64,000 bases of DNA, taken from positions 59,420 through 123,419 of the forward strand of contig NZ_LBAW01000013.1 of assembly GCF_001648595.1 (NCBI RefSeq), in the 5' to 3' direction. Positions 19,196 through 28,789 of the stretch are shown piece by piece (position 1 is the stretch's first letter; each line of letters starts with the position of its first letter). The stretch comes from Legionella bozemanae (GTDB lineage: Bacteria; Pseudomonadota; Gammaproteobacteria; Legionellales; Legionellaceae). The notes beneath the pieces are model-generated. The model searched no databases, was not told the DNA's origin, and saw only the letters and a list, made by a program, of their open reading frames with translations. Both the position numbers and the translations under genes were made by a program.

Positions 19196-20158
19196 ATGGG
19201 ATGGGCGGATAGGTTTTGGACGGCAACCAATTGGGTTTTAGATACAACAGTACATGCGGTGGCAGATACCATGAACACTTGCGGTACACTGGCATGTACT
19301 CTCGGCGGAGCCGCCTATGCACTTTCTAATGTACTTCCCTTACAGGAAGTCAATGCCTCATACTATGGGGGGGTTCATGCTGTCGGGAATTTTTCTCTAG
19401 GAATTAATATTACCAACTTGGATTATGTTTTTCCTGAGTGGCTCCCTGGCTCTTACAGTAATCATGTAAATAGTGATACTCCTGCTTATAATCTGACTGA
19501 ATATGTCAGCTTAGGAATGGTTAACTCAATTGGTACTCTATGTATTGGTTCAGGCATTGCCTTAAAAACTTTAGGCGTCAATATTAATCACTGGCAGGAA
19601 AGCAGAGAGGAACGACGTTATTACGCTCACAGTAAAGGAATTCAAGTTAGCAATCCTCGGCTGAAAGAATATCTTTATGTGAGTGCAGAAGCCTTTAGCA
19701 ACTCAATATCTACAGTCATGCTCAGTAATGCAGTTACCGCAGCAACCCTCTATTTTGCAGGCAAGGTCTTCCCTGATTTTACTTATCCTCCTAATGGAAA
19801 AGAAAAAGTATATGGGGAGCATTATAATGGTGCAGTGATAACCGAGCCTTTTAACGTATCAATCGATTTAGGTGTGAGTAACTTTACCGTTCCTCTATAT
19901 TTTGGAAATTTAGACGTTTTGCTAAAAAAAGCAGTTGATGCAGCAGTAAATGTTACTTATGGCGGAGGTTTTTTCTTTAAACCGAGCGGCGCTACGCAAA
20001 CCCCTTCTTTTACCGTTACGGAGACAGTTTCTTCGACAGTGGGCGCAAGTGCTTATCTGGCAAGTAATTTTTTTGCTACTAAATCCAGACAACTGCATTC
20101 TGAAAGAATACATGAGGCGGAAGCAAATGCTTATACCTTGTTCAGTTCTATGAAGTAG
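19196..20158 (+). CDS. Hypothetical membrane-associated protein
   Basis: A 320-aa protein not recognised. The first 140 residues hold two or three hydrophobic stretches (TLACTLGGAAYALSNVLPL; VSLGMVNSIGTLCIGSGIAL), and a further one lies near residues 170-200 (SISTVMLSNAVTAATLYFAG). The C-terminal third is Gly/Thr/Ser-rich, with short alternating hydrophobic strands. A longer frame starts at TTG 19160, but ATG 19196 was chosen because AAAAGGG lies just upstream of it. A single gene; it could be an effector or an inner-membrane protein. Confidence 0.65.
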   Translation: MGWADRFWTATNWVLDTTVHAVADTMNTCGTLACTLGGAAYALSNVLPLQEVNASYYGGVHAVGNFSLGINITNLDYVFPEWLPGSYSNHVNSDTPAYNLTEYVSLGMVNSIGTLCIGSGIALKTLGVNINHWQESREERRYYAHSKGIQVSNPRLKEYLYVSAEAFSNSISTVMLSNAVTAATLYFAGKVFPDFTYPPNGKEKVYGEHYNGAVITEPFNVSIDLGVSNFTVPLYFGNLDVLLKKAVDAAVNVTYGGGFFFKPSGATQTPSFTVTETVSSTVGASAYLASNFFATKSRQLHSERIHEAEANAYTLFSSMK

Positions 20159-20201
20159 CGGCAGTGAAACAAAAAAACAATCTCATGTCCCAGGAAGTGG
20201 G

Positions 20202-21476
20202 TTAACGTTCAATAATCGCTGCAACACCCATCCCGCCTGCAGTGCAGACACTTAAAAGGATACGTCCTTTGCCTTTATTAGCAAGTATTTTGGCTGCCGC
20301 ACCAACTATTCGCCCTCCAGTAGCTGCGAATGGGTGACCAAGGGCGAGACTTCCTCCTTTGACGTTCATTTTTTGCGTATCAATGCTTCCTAAAGGTTTC
20401 TTGAGATTCAAAATTTTTTGGCAATATTCAGCAGATTCCCAGGCTTTTAAAGTACAGAGTACCTGTCCGGCAAATGCTTCATGAATTTCATAATAATCAA
20501 AATCCTGCAATTTAAGTCGATTTCGTGCTAACAAACGCGAAACGGCAATGGTTGGAGCCATTAATAGACCTGCGCCGTGTACGAAATCTACTGCAGCTGC
20601 TTCACAGTCCACAAAATAAGCGAGGGGTTCTAGTTGATGTTTTTTTGCCCATTCAGGGGTGCTTAGTAAAACAACGGAAGCTCCGTCAGTGAGTGGGGTA
20701 GAGTTTCCCGCGGTCAAACTGCCTTTGTCTGATTTGTCAAAAGAAGAGTTTAAAGCAGATAATTTTTCCAAAGATGTATCTTTGCGGGTGATTGTATCCC
20801 GTTTTAAGGAATCAAGTGGTGCAATCAAATCCTCATAGAATCCTTCATCATAGGCTTGTACGGCATTTTGATGGGAGCGAAGAGCCAACGCATCTTGCTC
20901 CTTACGGGAAATTTGCCATTCTTTAACCATTAATTCACAATGTTCGCCCATGGATAAATGTGTTCGAGGTTCACGTACTTCCGGGATTTCCGGTTTTAAC
21001 ATACCTAACCGGAACTCCTTAAGCAGCTTCAGTTTTTCTTTAAATCCTTTAGCATTTTGAAATTTGATTAAAAAATGAGTCAACCTTCTTTGGCCAATTA
21101 ATGGAATATCTGAATTAGTATCTGTCCCTCCACCGATACCTGCTGCGATTTGTCCACTGGCAATTTTTAGCGCAATCAGGTTAACTGCTTCTAAACCAGT
21201 ACCACAGGCACGCTGTATGGTTAATCCAGGAGTTTCAGAAGAGAGGGAACTGCCTAAAACCGTTTCACGAGCAAGATTCCAGTCAAAAGGATGATTCATA
21301 ATTGCTCCGGCAATAAAATCACCTAATAACTCACCCTGGAGCTTGTTTTTATTGATGAGATCAGCTAAGGCTGTGCCTAGCAAATCCTGATTGGACTTTC
21401 CCAAATAGTAGGTTTGTGATTTGACAAAAGGAGTGCGAGAACTGTCAAGAATAGCCACTTTATCTTTGAAGCTCAT
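20202..21476 (-). CDS. Acetyl-CoA C-acyltransferase (thiolase, FadI/FadA type)
   Basis: A 424-aa thiolase that cleaves 3-ketoacyl-CoA in beta-oxidation or condenses acetyl-CoA. Seen: nucleophile segment IQRACGTGLEAVNL (active-site Cys), AGNSTPLTDGASVVLLS, YEIHEAFAGQVL (His of the NEAF-type motif), ALGHPFAATGGR with the catalytic His, and the end CTAGGMGVAAIIER with the second Cys. It has the extra loop typical of the longer FadI-type thiolases. The open frame extends to 21608, but the ATG at 21476 (MSFKDKVAILD) matches the family start and the upstream 44 residues do not. Divergent from the GST gene. Confidence 0.94.
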   Translation of the reverse strand: MSFKDKVAILDSSRTPFVKSQTYYLGKSNQDLLGTALADLINKNKLQGELLGDFIAGAIMNHPFDWNLARETVLGSSLSSETPGLTIQRACGTGLEAVNLIALKIASGQIAAGIGGGTDTNSDIPLIGQRRLTHFLIKFQNAKGFKEKLKLLKEFRLGMLKPEIPEVREPRTHLSMGEHCELMVKEWQISRKEQDALALRSHQNAVQAYDEGFYEDLIAPLDSLKRDTITRKDTSLEKLSALNSSFDKSDKGSLTAGNSTPLTDGASVVLLSTPEWAKKHQLEPLAYFVDCEAAAVDFVHGAGLLMAPTIAVSRLLARNRLKLQDFDYYEIHEAFAGQVLCTLKAWESAEYCQKILNLKKPLGSIDTQKMNVKGGSLALGHPFAATGGRIVGAAAKILANKGKGRILLSVCTAGGMGVAAIIER

Positions 21477-21636
21477 GTTAGGTCCTTTTTTGCATATGAT
21501 TTCTAAGATTAGACTAAAAAATAACTGGGTTTCTTTAGAATTATAGTCTATCTTGTCATTAATCAGGCTGGGTTTAATCAAAGAAAAAAATTTACGCCGC
21601 ACTTTCAAATCAAGAATTAAAAACAGGGAGGTTCTT

Positions 21637-22275
21637 ATGTATACCTTGTACTCATTTGGTACGCCTAATGGTATTAAGCCGACAATTATGCTGCATGAAT
21701 TGTCTCAATCTTATACGCTTAAATTAATTGATATTTCTAAAGGAGAACAGTTTAATCCGGAATTTTTAAAAATTTCACCGAATAATAAAATCCCTGTTTT
21801 ATATGATTCACAAAAAGATTTTTATTTGTTTGAAAGCGTTGCTATATTGGAATATCTTGCAGAAAAGCATGGTAAGTTTTTACCTGAATCATTGGCAGAG
21901 AAATACACTATTTTGCAATGGTGTTTTTTTCAAGCGGCCCATATAGGGCCTATGTTTGGTCAGTTAGGCTATTTTCATCGTGCCACAGAAAAGGTTCCCC
22001 ATGCACTGAAACGTTATGCAGACGAAAGTGATCGTTTGCTTGGTGTTATGGAAAAACAATTGACCCAATGTTCATATATAGGTGGTGCGGATTATACTAT
22101 TGTGGATATGGCAATTTGGCCTTGGATTTACTGTTTTCAAATTTTTTACCAGCAGACCATTGACGAGCAGCGGTTTGCTCATTTACTGGAGTGGTATCAA
22201 CGAATTAGCGAGCGTGCAGCAGTCAAAGCCGCTTTAGAGGCATATAATTTGACTTTAGAAGGTAAAAAGGAATAA
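21637..22275 (+). CDS. Glutathione S-transferase family protein
   Basis: A 212-aa cytosolic GST. The N-terminal thioredoxin-fold domain has YSFGTPNGIKPTIMLHEL, NNKIPVLYDSQ (cis-Pro), and ESVAILEYLAEKHGKF (Glu-Ser that binds the glutathione gamma-glutamyl group). The C-terminal helical domain has YIGGADYTIVDMAIWPW, the conserved N-capping box with Asp. It most resembles the YfcG/YghU-like branch. The start is ATG 21637 with a strong GGGAGG 7 bases upstream; an upstream extension to 21553 is ignored. Convergent with the next gene. Confidence 0.93.
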   Translation: MYTLYSFGTPNGIKPTIMLHELSQSYTLKLIDISKGEQFNPEFLKISPNNKIPVLYDSQKDFYLFESVAILEYLAEKHGKFLPESLAEKYTILQWCFFQAAHIGPMFGQLGYFHRATEKVPHALKRYADESDRLLGVMEKQLTQCSYIGGADYTIVDMAIWPWIYCFQIFYQQTIDEQRFAHLLEWYQRISERAAVKAALEAYNLTLEGKKE

Positions 22276-22375
22276 GGCACGGTATTTTAAATACGCTGCA
22301 GTTTATGGAGCATCTTAAAAATCCCCCCTCCAGTTAAGCAAAATATGAGGAGAGGGGAGGGAGATAGGAGTCATA

Positions 22376-23635
22376 TTACATAGTTGCTTCGAGTGATGTT
22401 CTAGGGTCTGTTGCCCCAAGAACTGGTACTTCTTGTTTTAGCGCGTAAAATCCATTTTTAGTCAATAACTCGCCAACTGGAGTTATTTGGGGGGCTTGAT
22501 CTGAAGGTGTGCTTAGCGTTTTAAGTGTGTCTATGTGTTGCTCCTGTATTTTAAGGAGCTCTTGATAGCGCGTGTTGGAGCTTTCCAATTCTTTTTGCGT
22601 CAGGGCAAGCTTGCGTTCCGCGTCACAGATGCGATCAGCGATTAATAGAAAACTTGATTCTTTATCCTTTATGAAGAGATCCAGTTTTTCCTGAAACGCC
22701 AGGCGTTGTTCTTCATTGCCAATGGCAGAGGTTGATAGTTGCGATATAGTGGAGTGCAACGTATCTATCATTGATTTAGCCCGCTTAAGATCCTCTCCAA
22801 GTTCATCGCGTACCTTTCTAACCTCAAGAACTTTTTCTGCTAATTCTTTTTGGCTGTTGCTGTATGCTTCAGTAATACGATCTAGTTTCTCTCGGTTTTG
22901 TTTTAAAAAATCAGTATGTTGCGTCACGCCTTCTTTGAGTACGCCAGAGACTGCTTCTAATCCATCTTTGGTTTCACCTAATGCTATATTTACTTTGGAT
23001 GCAGCCATAACTTGTTTGTCTATCTCATCAATTTGCTTGCTTAATGCGTCGATATTTTCTACAAGTCTTGCATTTTCTTTGACAAATTTTTGAATTTCTA
23101 CTGCTAATTGTTGGCGAATAATATCCAGGGCATTAATGGTTAACTCAAGAAGATCAGCCAGACCTAAAATACCTTTTTGCAAGCTTTCGACAGCGCTGGT
23201 GCTGCATTTATGATGATCATCAAGAATGAGACCTCCAGCGGTATAAGTAACGGCAGTAACCCCACAAACGGCCAAAAGAAAACCAATATGTGCCACGATG
23301 CCAATGATTAGCGTAGGAACTGTTAAGGCGACACCCCCAATAATTTTTTGCCAAAGAGGTAACGCACCCCAGTACTCTGCCGCACGTGAGAAAATACTTG
23401 GATTTTTTTCCATGCTTTTAACTGTTTCTTGCAGGCTTTTTCTGATTTGCTCAAATATTTCTTTGGTTATAGTAATTTTTTGGAGTTTGTCTTGTTCGGG
23501 ATCGGCATCGGAATTAATGCGTTGTAGTTTGGTTTGTATTTCTTCTATCGGTATTTTTTGTAATTCTTCTTGATCTATTGCTTTGGGAGTATCGATCTCG
23601 ATAAGCAGTTGAAGCTCTTCTTCATTGGTAGCCAT
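22376..23635 (-). CDS. Coiled-coil protein with a membrane hairpin, effector-like
   Basis: A 419-aa protein not recognised as an enzyme. The N-terminal 90 residues are charged. Two adjacent hydrophobic segments follow at about 95-145 (IIGGVALTVPTLIIGIVAHI; FLLAVCGVTAVTYTAGGLIL), then about 230 residues of heptad-rich coiled coil (for example LVENIDALSKQIDEIDKQV) to a short tail ending SLEATM. The layout of membrane hairpin plus long coiled coil is common among Legionella inclusion-membrane effectors (Leg coiled-coil proteins). AAAAGGAA precedes the ATG. It lies near 23830-24516 on the same strand and the two may act together, but the 194-base gap argues for separate promoters. Confidence 0.8.
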   Translation of the reverse strand: MATNEEELQLLIEIDTPKAIDQEELQKIPIEEIQTKLQRINSDADPEQDKLQKITITKEIFEQIRKSLQETVKSMEKNPSIFSRAAEYWGALPLWQKIIGGVALTVPTLIIGIVAHIGFLLAVCGVTAVTYTAGGLILDDHHKCSTSAVESLQKGILGLADLLELTINALDIIRQQLAVEIQKFVKENARLVENIDALSKQIDEIDKQVMAASKVNIALGETKDGLEAVSGVLKEGVTQHTDFLKQNREKLDRITEAYSNSQKELAEKVLEVRKVRDELGEDLKRAKSMIDTLHSTISQLSTSAIGNEEQRLAFQEKLDLFIKDKESSFLLIADRICDAERKLALTQKELESSNTRYQELLKIQEQHIDTLKTLSTPSDQAPQITPVGELLTKNGFYALKQEVPVLGATDPRTSLEATM

Positions 23636-23829
23636 GTGAATTCCTTTTTCTGTTGAATAATCTTCCTGTGACTACTATTTTTAACCAGAATAATATAAAA
23701 AGACAAGGAAAAATTTATTTTGGAACGAGTAACGGTTTGCTTAAGTAACTAAATTATTCTTTAACGAGTGCGAAAAAATTCATTATACATTATTAGTTGG
23801 ACTAAAAAGCCCAACTAATGTAAGCATGT

Positions 23830-24516
23830 TTACACATAACTCTTTCTGTAGCTAGAGCCATGCTCTTCTTCACTACCGCAAGAAGACATGCACTCATCAA
23901 CTTTTGCAAGACCAGTTACAACACCAGTTGTAAGACTACGGCTTATCAAATAAGTGAGTGCTAGTGGGAATATAACCGCGGTAAATACAGCGGCAACAAC
24001 TGCAACTGCAGCACAAACAGCAGCAACAATACCTGCTTTTGCAGCAAAAATTAGTGCATCGTGTGCTTTTGCTTTTGACTCTTCATGATCTTTGCGTAAG
24101 CCATCTAAACTATAACCGGCTGCAAAAACTAAGCTACCAAGTGCGGTTAGTGTTGCGCCAGCGGCACCAATCACTGCAGCACCAGTAATAAGCGCCGAAG
24201 CTATAGGTAAGCCTAAAGGAGCAGCGGCAACAATGCCGAATTCTTTTTTGCTATCAAAGGGAGTGAAAAATCCGTGAAAATTCTTTTTTGCAAATTCATA
24301 ACCTTGAGATGCTTTCAATTTAATGTCAGTTGTAATTTTCTCTTTTTGCTCTGGAGTACCCAAGAATAAATCAAAATATGAGCCTTCATCATTTTCTTCT
24401 TCAATGGTTACATGTTGAGGAGATGTTTGGGAATAACTGGTGGGGTATTGAGTGTCTTCGCTGTTATATTCCTCGTCTCTGTATCTTCTGTCATCTCTGT
24501 TAAATTTTGATTCCAT
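23830..24516 (-). CDS. Hypothetical protein with three hydrophobic segments
   Basis: A 228-aa protein. The first 45 residues are hydrophilic and rich in Arg, Asp, Tyr and Ser. Hydrophobic segments follow at about 97-140 (GLPIASALITGAAVIGAAGA, then ALGSLVFAAGYSL) and 152-190 (AAVCAAVAVVAAVFTAVIFP). The short Cys-containing tail carries CMSSCGSEEEHGSS. No family is recognised. AGGGGTG lies about 6 bases before the ATG. The Ala-rich hydrophobic blocks suggest insertion into membranes; a host-membrane role is only a guess based on the neighbouring coiled-coil gene. Confidence 0.75.
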   Translation of the reverse strand: MESKFNRDDRRYRDEEYNSEDTQYPTSYSQTSPQHVTIEEENDEGSYFDLFLGTPEQKEKITTDIKLKASQGYEFAKKNFHGFFTPFDSKKEFGIVAAAPLGLPIASALITGAAVIGAAGATLTALGSLVFAAGYSLDGLRKDHEESKAKAHDALIFAAKAGIVAAVCAAVAVVAAVFTAVIFPLALTYLISRSLTTGVVTGLAKVDECMSSCGSEEEHGSSYRKSYV

Positions 24517-24641
24517 AGTGGCACCCCTAGGGTTGATTAAATTCGAGCCATGCTATTTAAAAAAAGGCTACAAGTCAAGTTGTGTTTATGCAAATTTTTG
24601 ATTATTTTAGTCGCACTTGACAAAAATAAAATGGTTTTTTT

Positions 24642-27497
24642 ATGACTTTTAGTATTGGCCAACGCTGGATAAGTAATACAGAAACACACCTCGGTTTAGG
24701 GATCATTATTGATTTGAATGGGAGACAGGTGAGCGTAAGTTTCCCCGCTGCTGACGAAGAACGTATTTATTCTACAGACAGTGCCCCACTGAGCCGTATC
24801 ATTTATAAAGAAGGTGATGAAATCACTACATCGAGCCAACAAAAGATGTGTGTTACTCATGTTGAAGAGCGCCAGGGATTGTTTTTTTATACAGGAGTAG
24901 ATGACGCTGGCAATGAGTTTCAGATCAGTGAACTTTCCCTGAATTGTTTTATCAAGCTTAATACTCCAGAACAGAGACTTTTTAGTGGTTTACTTGATAA
25001 ATTAAATACCTTTAAATTACGAATAGATACTTTGCATCATGCCAGCAGATTACAGCAATCTGGGGTTAGGGGATTATTGGGTTCACGAACCAGTCATCTG
25101 AAACATCAAGTGTATATTGCTAGCGAGGTAGCACAACGCCATGCTCCAAGAGTTTTGCTTGCAGATGAAGTAGGGCTCGGCAAGACCATAGAAGCAGGCA
25201 TGATTATTCATTATCAACTAGGTACTGGCCGTGCCCAGCGAATATTGATTGTGGTACCCCAAACTTTGACTCATCAATGGCTTGTCGAGATGATTCGTCG
25301 TTTTAATTTGTATTTCTCAATCATCGATACAGAGCGCTATGAACTTGTATATGAGTTAGAGGAAGAAGAAGGGATGCAGCTCGGTACATCACAAGAGAAT
25401 CTTTTTGAAAACGAGCAATTGGTTTTATGCAGCTTGGATTTTCTCATGGAAAATGAAAAAGCACGCCAACAGGCGATGGCCAGTCAGTGGGATTTGCTTG
25501 TTGTCGATGAGGCACATCACTTACATTGGTCCGAAGAAGAAAAGAGTCCTGAGTATGAATGCATTGAAGAATTAGCAAGACAAAGCAAAGGTTTATTGCT
25601 TTTGACTGCAACACCAGAACAAGCAGGAATTGCCAGTCATTTTGCTCGCTTAAGATTGCTTGATCCTTCACGATTTTATAATTTTTCTGCATTTAAAAAA
25701 GAAGAAGAAGGGTACCAACAAATCAATAAACTTGTGCACGAATTGATGGCTTATGAGGAACAGACGCCGGCAGATGCCTTGAGTGCGGAACATAAGTCTC
25801 AGCTGGAAGCTTATTTGGGCGAGATAACAGGCTTAAGTATGAACCAGATCATTAAAGACTTATTAGATCGCCACGGAACAGGGCGTGTTTTATTTCGCAA
25901 TACCCGGGCAGCGATTCAAGGCTTCCCTGAGCGACGCGTGCATCCCTGTCCTTTGGAATGTTCCGAGATTTATTCTTCTATGGAGGAACAAAAAGGTCAA
26001 AGGAAGCTTTATCCCGAGCAACTTGTGAATAAAGAGATATGGCTTGAAAATGATCCTCGAGTAATGTGGTTAGTGAATAAAATTAATGAACTGCATCCCC
26101 AAAAAGTTCTTCTTATTTGTGCCAAGGCAAATACAGCGATTGCTTTAGATCAGTATTTAAAATTAAAGAGAGGAATTCGCAGTACCTCGTTTCATGAGGG
26201 ATTATCTATTATCGAACGAGATCGTTCTGCCGCTTATTTTGCAGAACAAGAAAATGGCGCCCAAGTACTCGTTTGTTCTGAAATAGGAAGTGAAGGCCGG
26301 AACTTCCAATTTGCCCATCATTTAGTATTGTTTGACTTACCATTAAATCCTGATTTGTTGGAGCAGCGCATCGGTCGGCTCGATCGCATAGGTCAGCGGC
26401 ATACTATTGAAATTTATGTCCCTTATCTGTTGAATACCGTACAAGAGAAATTGTTTCGTTGGTATCACGAAGGGATTAACTTATTTACCAGGAGTTGCTC
26501 TATTGGTTTTACACTTTATGAAGAATTTGAAAATGAATTACTGCCAATTCTTGATACAGTCGATACAAATCCGCAAGAGCTCGAAAAACTAATTTTAGAA
26601 ACAAAAACACGCGCGGAACAAATTAATCAGGCACTTCACGAAGGCCGGGATCGGTTATTGGAATTAAATTCCTGTAATGCACCTCAAGCAGAGGCACTGA
26701 TTGCTGCCATAGAGGCAGAGGAAAATTTTTTGGAATTGGAAAATTATATGGCGCAAGTATTTCAGGAGTACGGTATTGACCATGAGTACCATTCTGAAGC
26801 TACGGAAATATTGCGCCCAACGGATCACATGAAAACAAGTCATTTCCCAGGGTTAAAAGAAGATGGGGTTACGGTGACCTATTCTCGTTCTAAAGCTCTG
26901 GTGCGTGAGGATGTCGAGTTCTTAAGCTGGGAACATCCTATGGTCAGCGAATGTATGGAAATGATCCTGGATTCCGAGTTGGGAAATGCAACTTTGGCTA
27001 CTATTTCTATAAAAAGCATAAAGCCTGGAACATTATTTTTGGAATCATTCTTTACGGCCCATTGTGCCGCACCAAAAAATTTGCAATTAGATCGCTTCTT
27101 GCCGCTTACACCGATTCGTGTGCTCATGGATGTTTCTGGAAAGAATCTTTCCAGCATTTTGGATTACAAACAATTAAATCAAATGTGTGAGCCTGTTAAA
27201 CGTCATTTAGGCTACCCGATTATTCAGCAGATCCATGCTGATCTTGAGTTCATATTAACCCAGAGCAAAAAAGTGGCTGAAGGACAACTTCAAGAGATCA
27301 TCAAACACGCTACAAACCAGATGAAAGAGAGCATTACCCATGAAGTAAATCGGCTTGAAGCTTTAAAGAAGATTAATCCCTCAATACGTGAAGATGAGAT
27401 TGCGTTTTACAAAAAACGGCTTATTAAAAGTGAAGAGTTCATTCACAGTACCACTTTAAAGTTGCAAGCGCTGCGAGTGGTTATTAATAAAGTCTGA
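24642..27497 (+). CDS. rapA: RNA polymerase-associated protein RapA (Swi2/Snf2 ATPase)
   Basis: Recycles RNA polymerase from post-termination complexes using ATP. A 951-aa protein, close to the 968 of E. coli. Seen in order: N-terminal Tudor-like beta domain from GQRWISNTETHLGLG; Walker A DEVGLGKTIEAGM at about residues 174-186; DEAHH at about 287-291; TATPEQ; Snf2 C-lobe GSEGRNFQFAHHLVLFDLP near 549; QRIGRLDRIGQRHTIEIYVP near 575; and the long C-terminal RapA-specific region. Divergent from the small membrane protein gene to its left; a weak -35-like TTGACA lies too close to the ATG to be used for this gene. Confidence 0.97.
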   Translation: MTFSIGQRWISNTETHLGLGIIIDLNGRQVSVSFPAADEERIYSTDSAPLSRIIYKEGDEITTSSQQKMCVTHVEERQGLFFYTGVDDAGNEFQISELSLNCFIKLNTPEQRLFSGLLDKLNTFKLRIDTLHHASRLQQSGVRGLLGSRTSHLKHQVYIASEVAQRHAPRVLLADEVGLGKTIEAGMIIHYQLGTGRAQRILIVVPQTLTHQWLVEMIRRFNLYFSIIDTERYELVYELEEEEGMQLGTSQENLFENEQLVLCSLDFLMENEKARQQAMASQWDLLVVDEAHHLHWSEEEKSPEYECIEELARQSKGLLLLTATPEQAGIASHFARLRLLDPSRFYNFSAFKKEEEGYQQINKLVHELMAYEEQTPADALSAEHKSQLEAYLGEITGLSMNQIIKDLLDRHGTGRVLFRNTRAAIQGFPERRVHPCPLECSEIYSSMEEQKGQRKLYPEQLVNKEIWLENDPRVMWLVNKINELHPQKVLLICAKANTAIALDQYLKLKRGIRSTSFHEGLSIIERDRSAAYFAEQENGAQVLVCSEIGSEGRNFQFAHHLVLFDLPLNPDLLEQRIGRLDRIGQRHTIEIYVPYLLNTVQEKLFRWYHEGINLFTRSCSIGFTLYEEFENELLPILDTVDTNPQELEKLILETKTRAEQINQALHEGRDRLLELNSCNAPQAEALIAAIEAEENFLELENYMAQVFQEYGIDHEYHSEATEILRPTDHMKTSHFPGLKEDGVTVTYSRSKALVREDVEFLSWEHPMVSECMEMILDSELGNATLATISIKSIKPGTLFLESFFTAHCAAPKNLQLDRFLPLTPIRVLMDVSGKNLSSILDYKQLNQMCEPVKRHLGYPIIQQIHADLEFILTQSKKVAEGQLQEIIKHATNQMKESITHEVNRLEALKKINPSIREDEIAFYKKRLIKSEEFIHSTTLKLQALRVVINKV

Positions 27498-27679
27498 TAG
27501 TTTTTAATAGGCTGGGCTATTAAGTAATTGTAGCTTTGCTCCATCAAGGCTACTATCGCTAGCCCTTCATCAAAAGAATTAACTATAGCTTGCACCCAGG
27601 CGATTTTTGACATCATTCCAGGCGCGTGTAGAATGAAGGATATTTCTTCATCTGAATCTTTGCACAGACTTATTAATTT

Positions 27680-28735
27680 ATGGGAAATTACCTAGTTCTG
27701 TATTTTTTTATTTTACTTTTTATCTCAGCATTTATTCATCACTTTTATAAAAAAAGTTCCTCGTGTCAAACTGCCGTCGGCAGCATAATCATGGCTATTG
27801 GTATTGCCGGATTTGATGTGTTGCCGCAACTTCAATTTGTAACCCCTTTACTGAGACAACTCATTATTCTGGAGTTGTTCATTATCGGACTTTATTTAAT
27901 ATGCTTTTTCATTAAGCACACCATAGAGGGAGGCTTTAATCTGTTTACTGCACGTGCAATAAATCAATTTGGTATTGGTACCTGGGTGGCAGGTTCTTCA
28001 ATATTAGCGATATTGTTTTTACAAGAATTGCCTTTATGGCACAGTATAATTTGGGCATGGGCCCTTTGTGCATTAATCATTTGGCCAATCTACATCGGTA
28101 TTTCTTTTATTAATTTGCGGCATATTTTTTTTAAAAAAATAAAGCTGCATACAGGAAATATTTTACTTCTTACCGTCAGTACTCAAGCCTTAGCTTTAAT
28201 CACCCATAGATTATTCGCCCCCCCTCTTTTGATAACTCAGCTATTAATTATTTTGGGTTATCTATTCTATATAACCGGAATAATAATTATTGGAAAGTAC
28301 CTGATTTCATGCTCGAAAAAACGTTTGTTTTTAGGTTGGAGCAACGGAAACAGTATTATTCATGGTGCTTTGTCTATCTCTGGATTGGCAAGTACTGATA
28401 CCCAGGCTTTTGATGCTAAGGTAATTCTTAGTACCTGGAGCCTTGCAACGGGGTTATTATTTTTTGTTGAGGGAATGGGATTAATCAAAATGTATTATCG
28501 AATAAAAATTGCAGGTTTTATTGAGGGTATTTTTGTTTATAATCTTTCGCAATGGACGCGAATTTTTACTTTAGGAATGTATTATTCGTTTTCTCTTGCT
28601 TTATACAAACAAAATGGATACACAAATTTTATAATAGATAATGTTGTGATGTATGGAAAATATATTGTATTAATAATTTTGTTGTTTGAAATATTTATTT
28701 TTTTACAGGATAAGTTGAGTAAGATGACCCGTTAA
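27680..28735 (+). CDS. Polytopic inner-membrane protein, function unknown
   Basis: A 351-aa protein made almost wholly of hydrophobic helices; about ten segments can be counted, starting with YLVLYFFILLFISAFIHHF. Short basic loops (KKSSSCQ, KKIKLH, SCSKKR) lie between them. It resembles small multi-pass transport or tellurite-resistance/TDT-like proteins in pattern only; no family motif was recognised. It is 54 bases upstream of cfa on the same strand, so the two may be cotranscribed. The start is an ATG in TTTATGGG; the ribosome binding site is poor. Confidence 0.8.
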   Translation: MGNYLVLYFFILLFISAFIHHFYKKSSSCQTAVGSIIMAIGIAGFDVLPQLQFVTPLLRQLIILELFIIGLYLICFFIKHTIEGGFNLFTARAINQFGIGTWVAGSSILAILFLQELPLWHSIIWAWALCALIIWPIYIGISFINLRHIFFKKIKLHTGNILLLTVSTQALALITHRLFAPPLLITQLLIILGYLFYITGIIIIGKYLISCSKKRLFLGWSNGNSIIHGALSISGLASTDTQAFDAKVILSTWSLATGLLFFVEGMGLIKMYYRIKIAGFIEGIFVYNLSQWTRIFTLGMYYSFSLALYKQNGYTNFIIDNVVMYGKYIVLIILLFEIFIFLQDKLSKMTR

Positions 28736-28789
28736 AAGTTACTCACTTGATATTCTTGAATTGTGTAGTTCAAAGGGAAGAGTCTATTC

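Noticed and set aside
22300..22370. C-rich/G-rich pairing between the GST gene and the coiled-coil gene as a terminator
   Set aside because: The arms (CCCCCCTCC and GGGGAGGGAG) pair only imperfectly and no T-run follows, so it was not listed.
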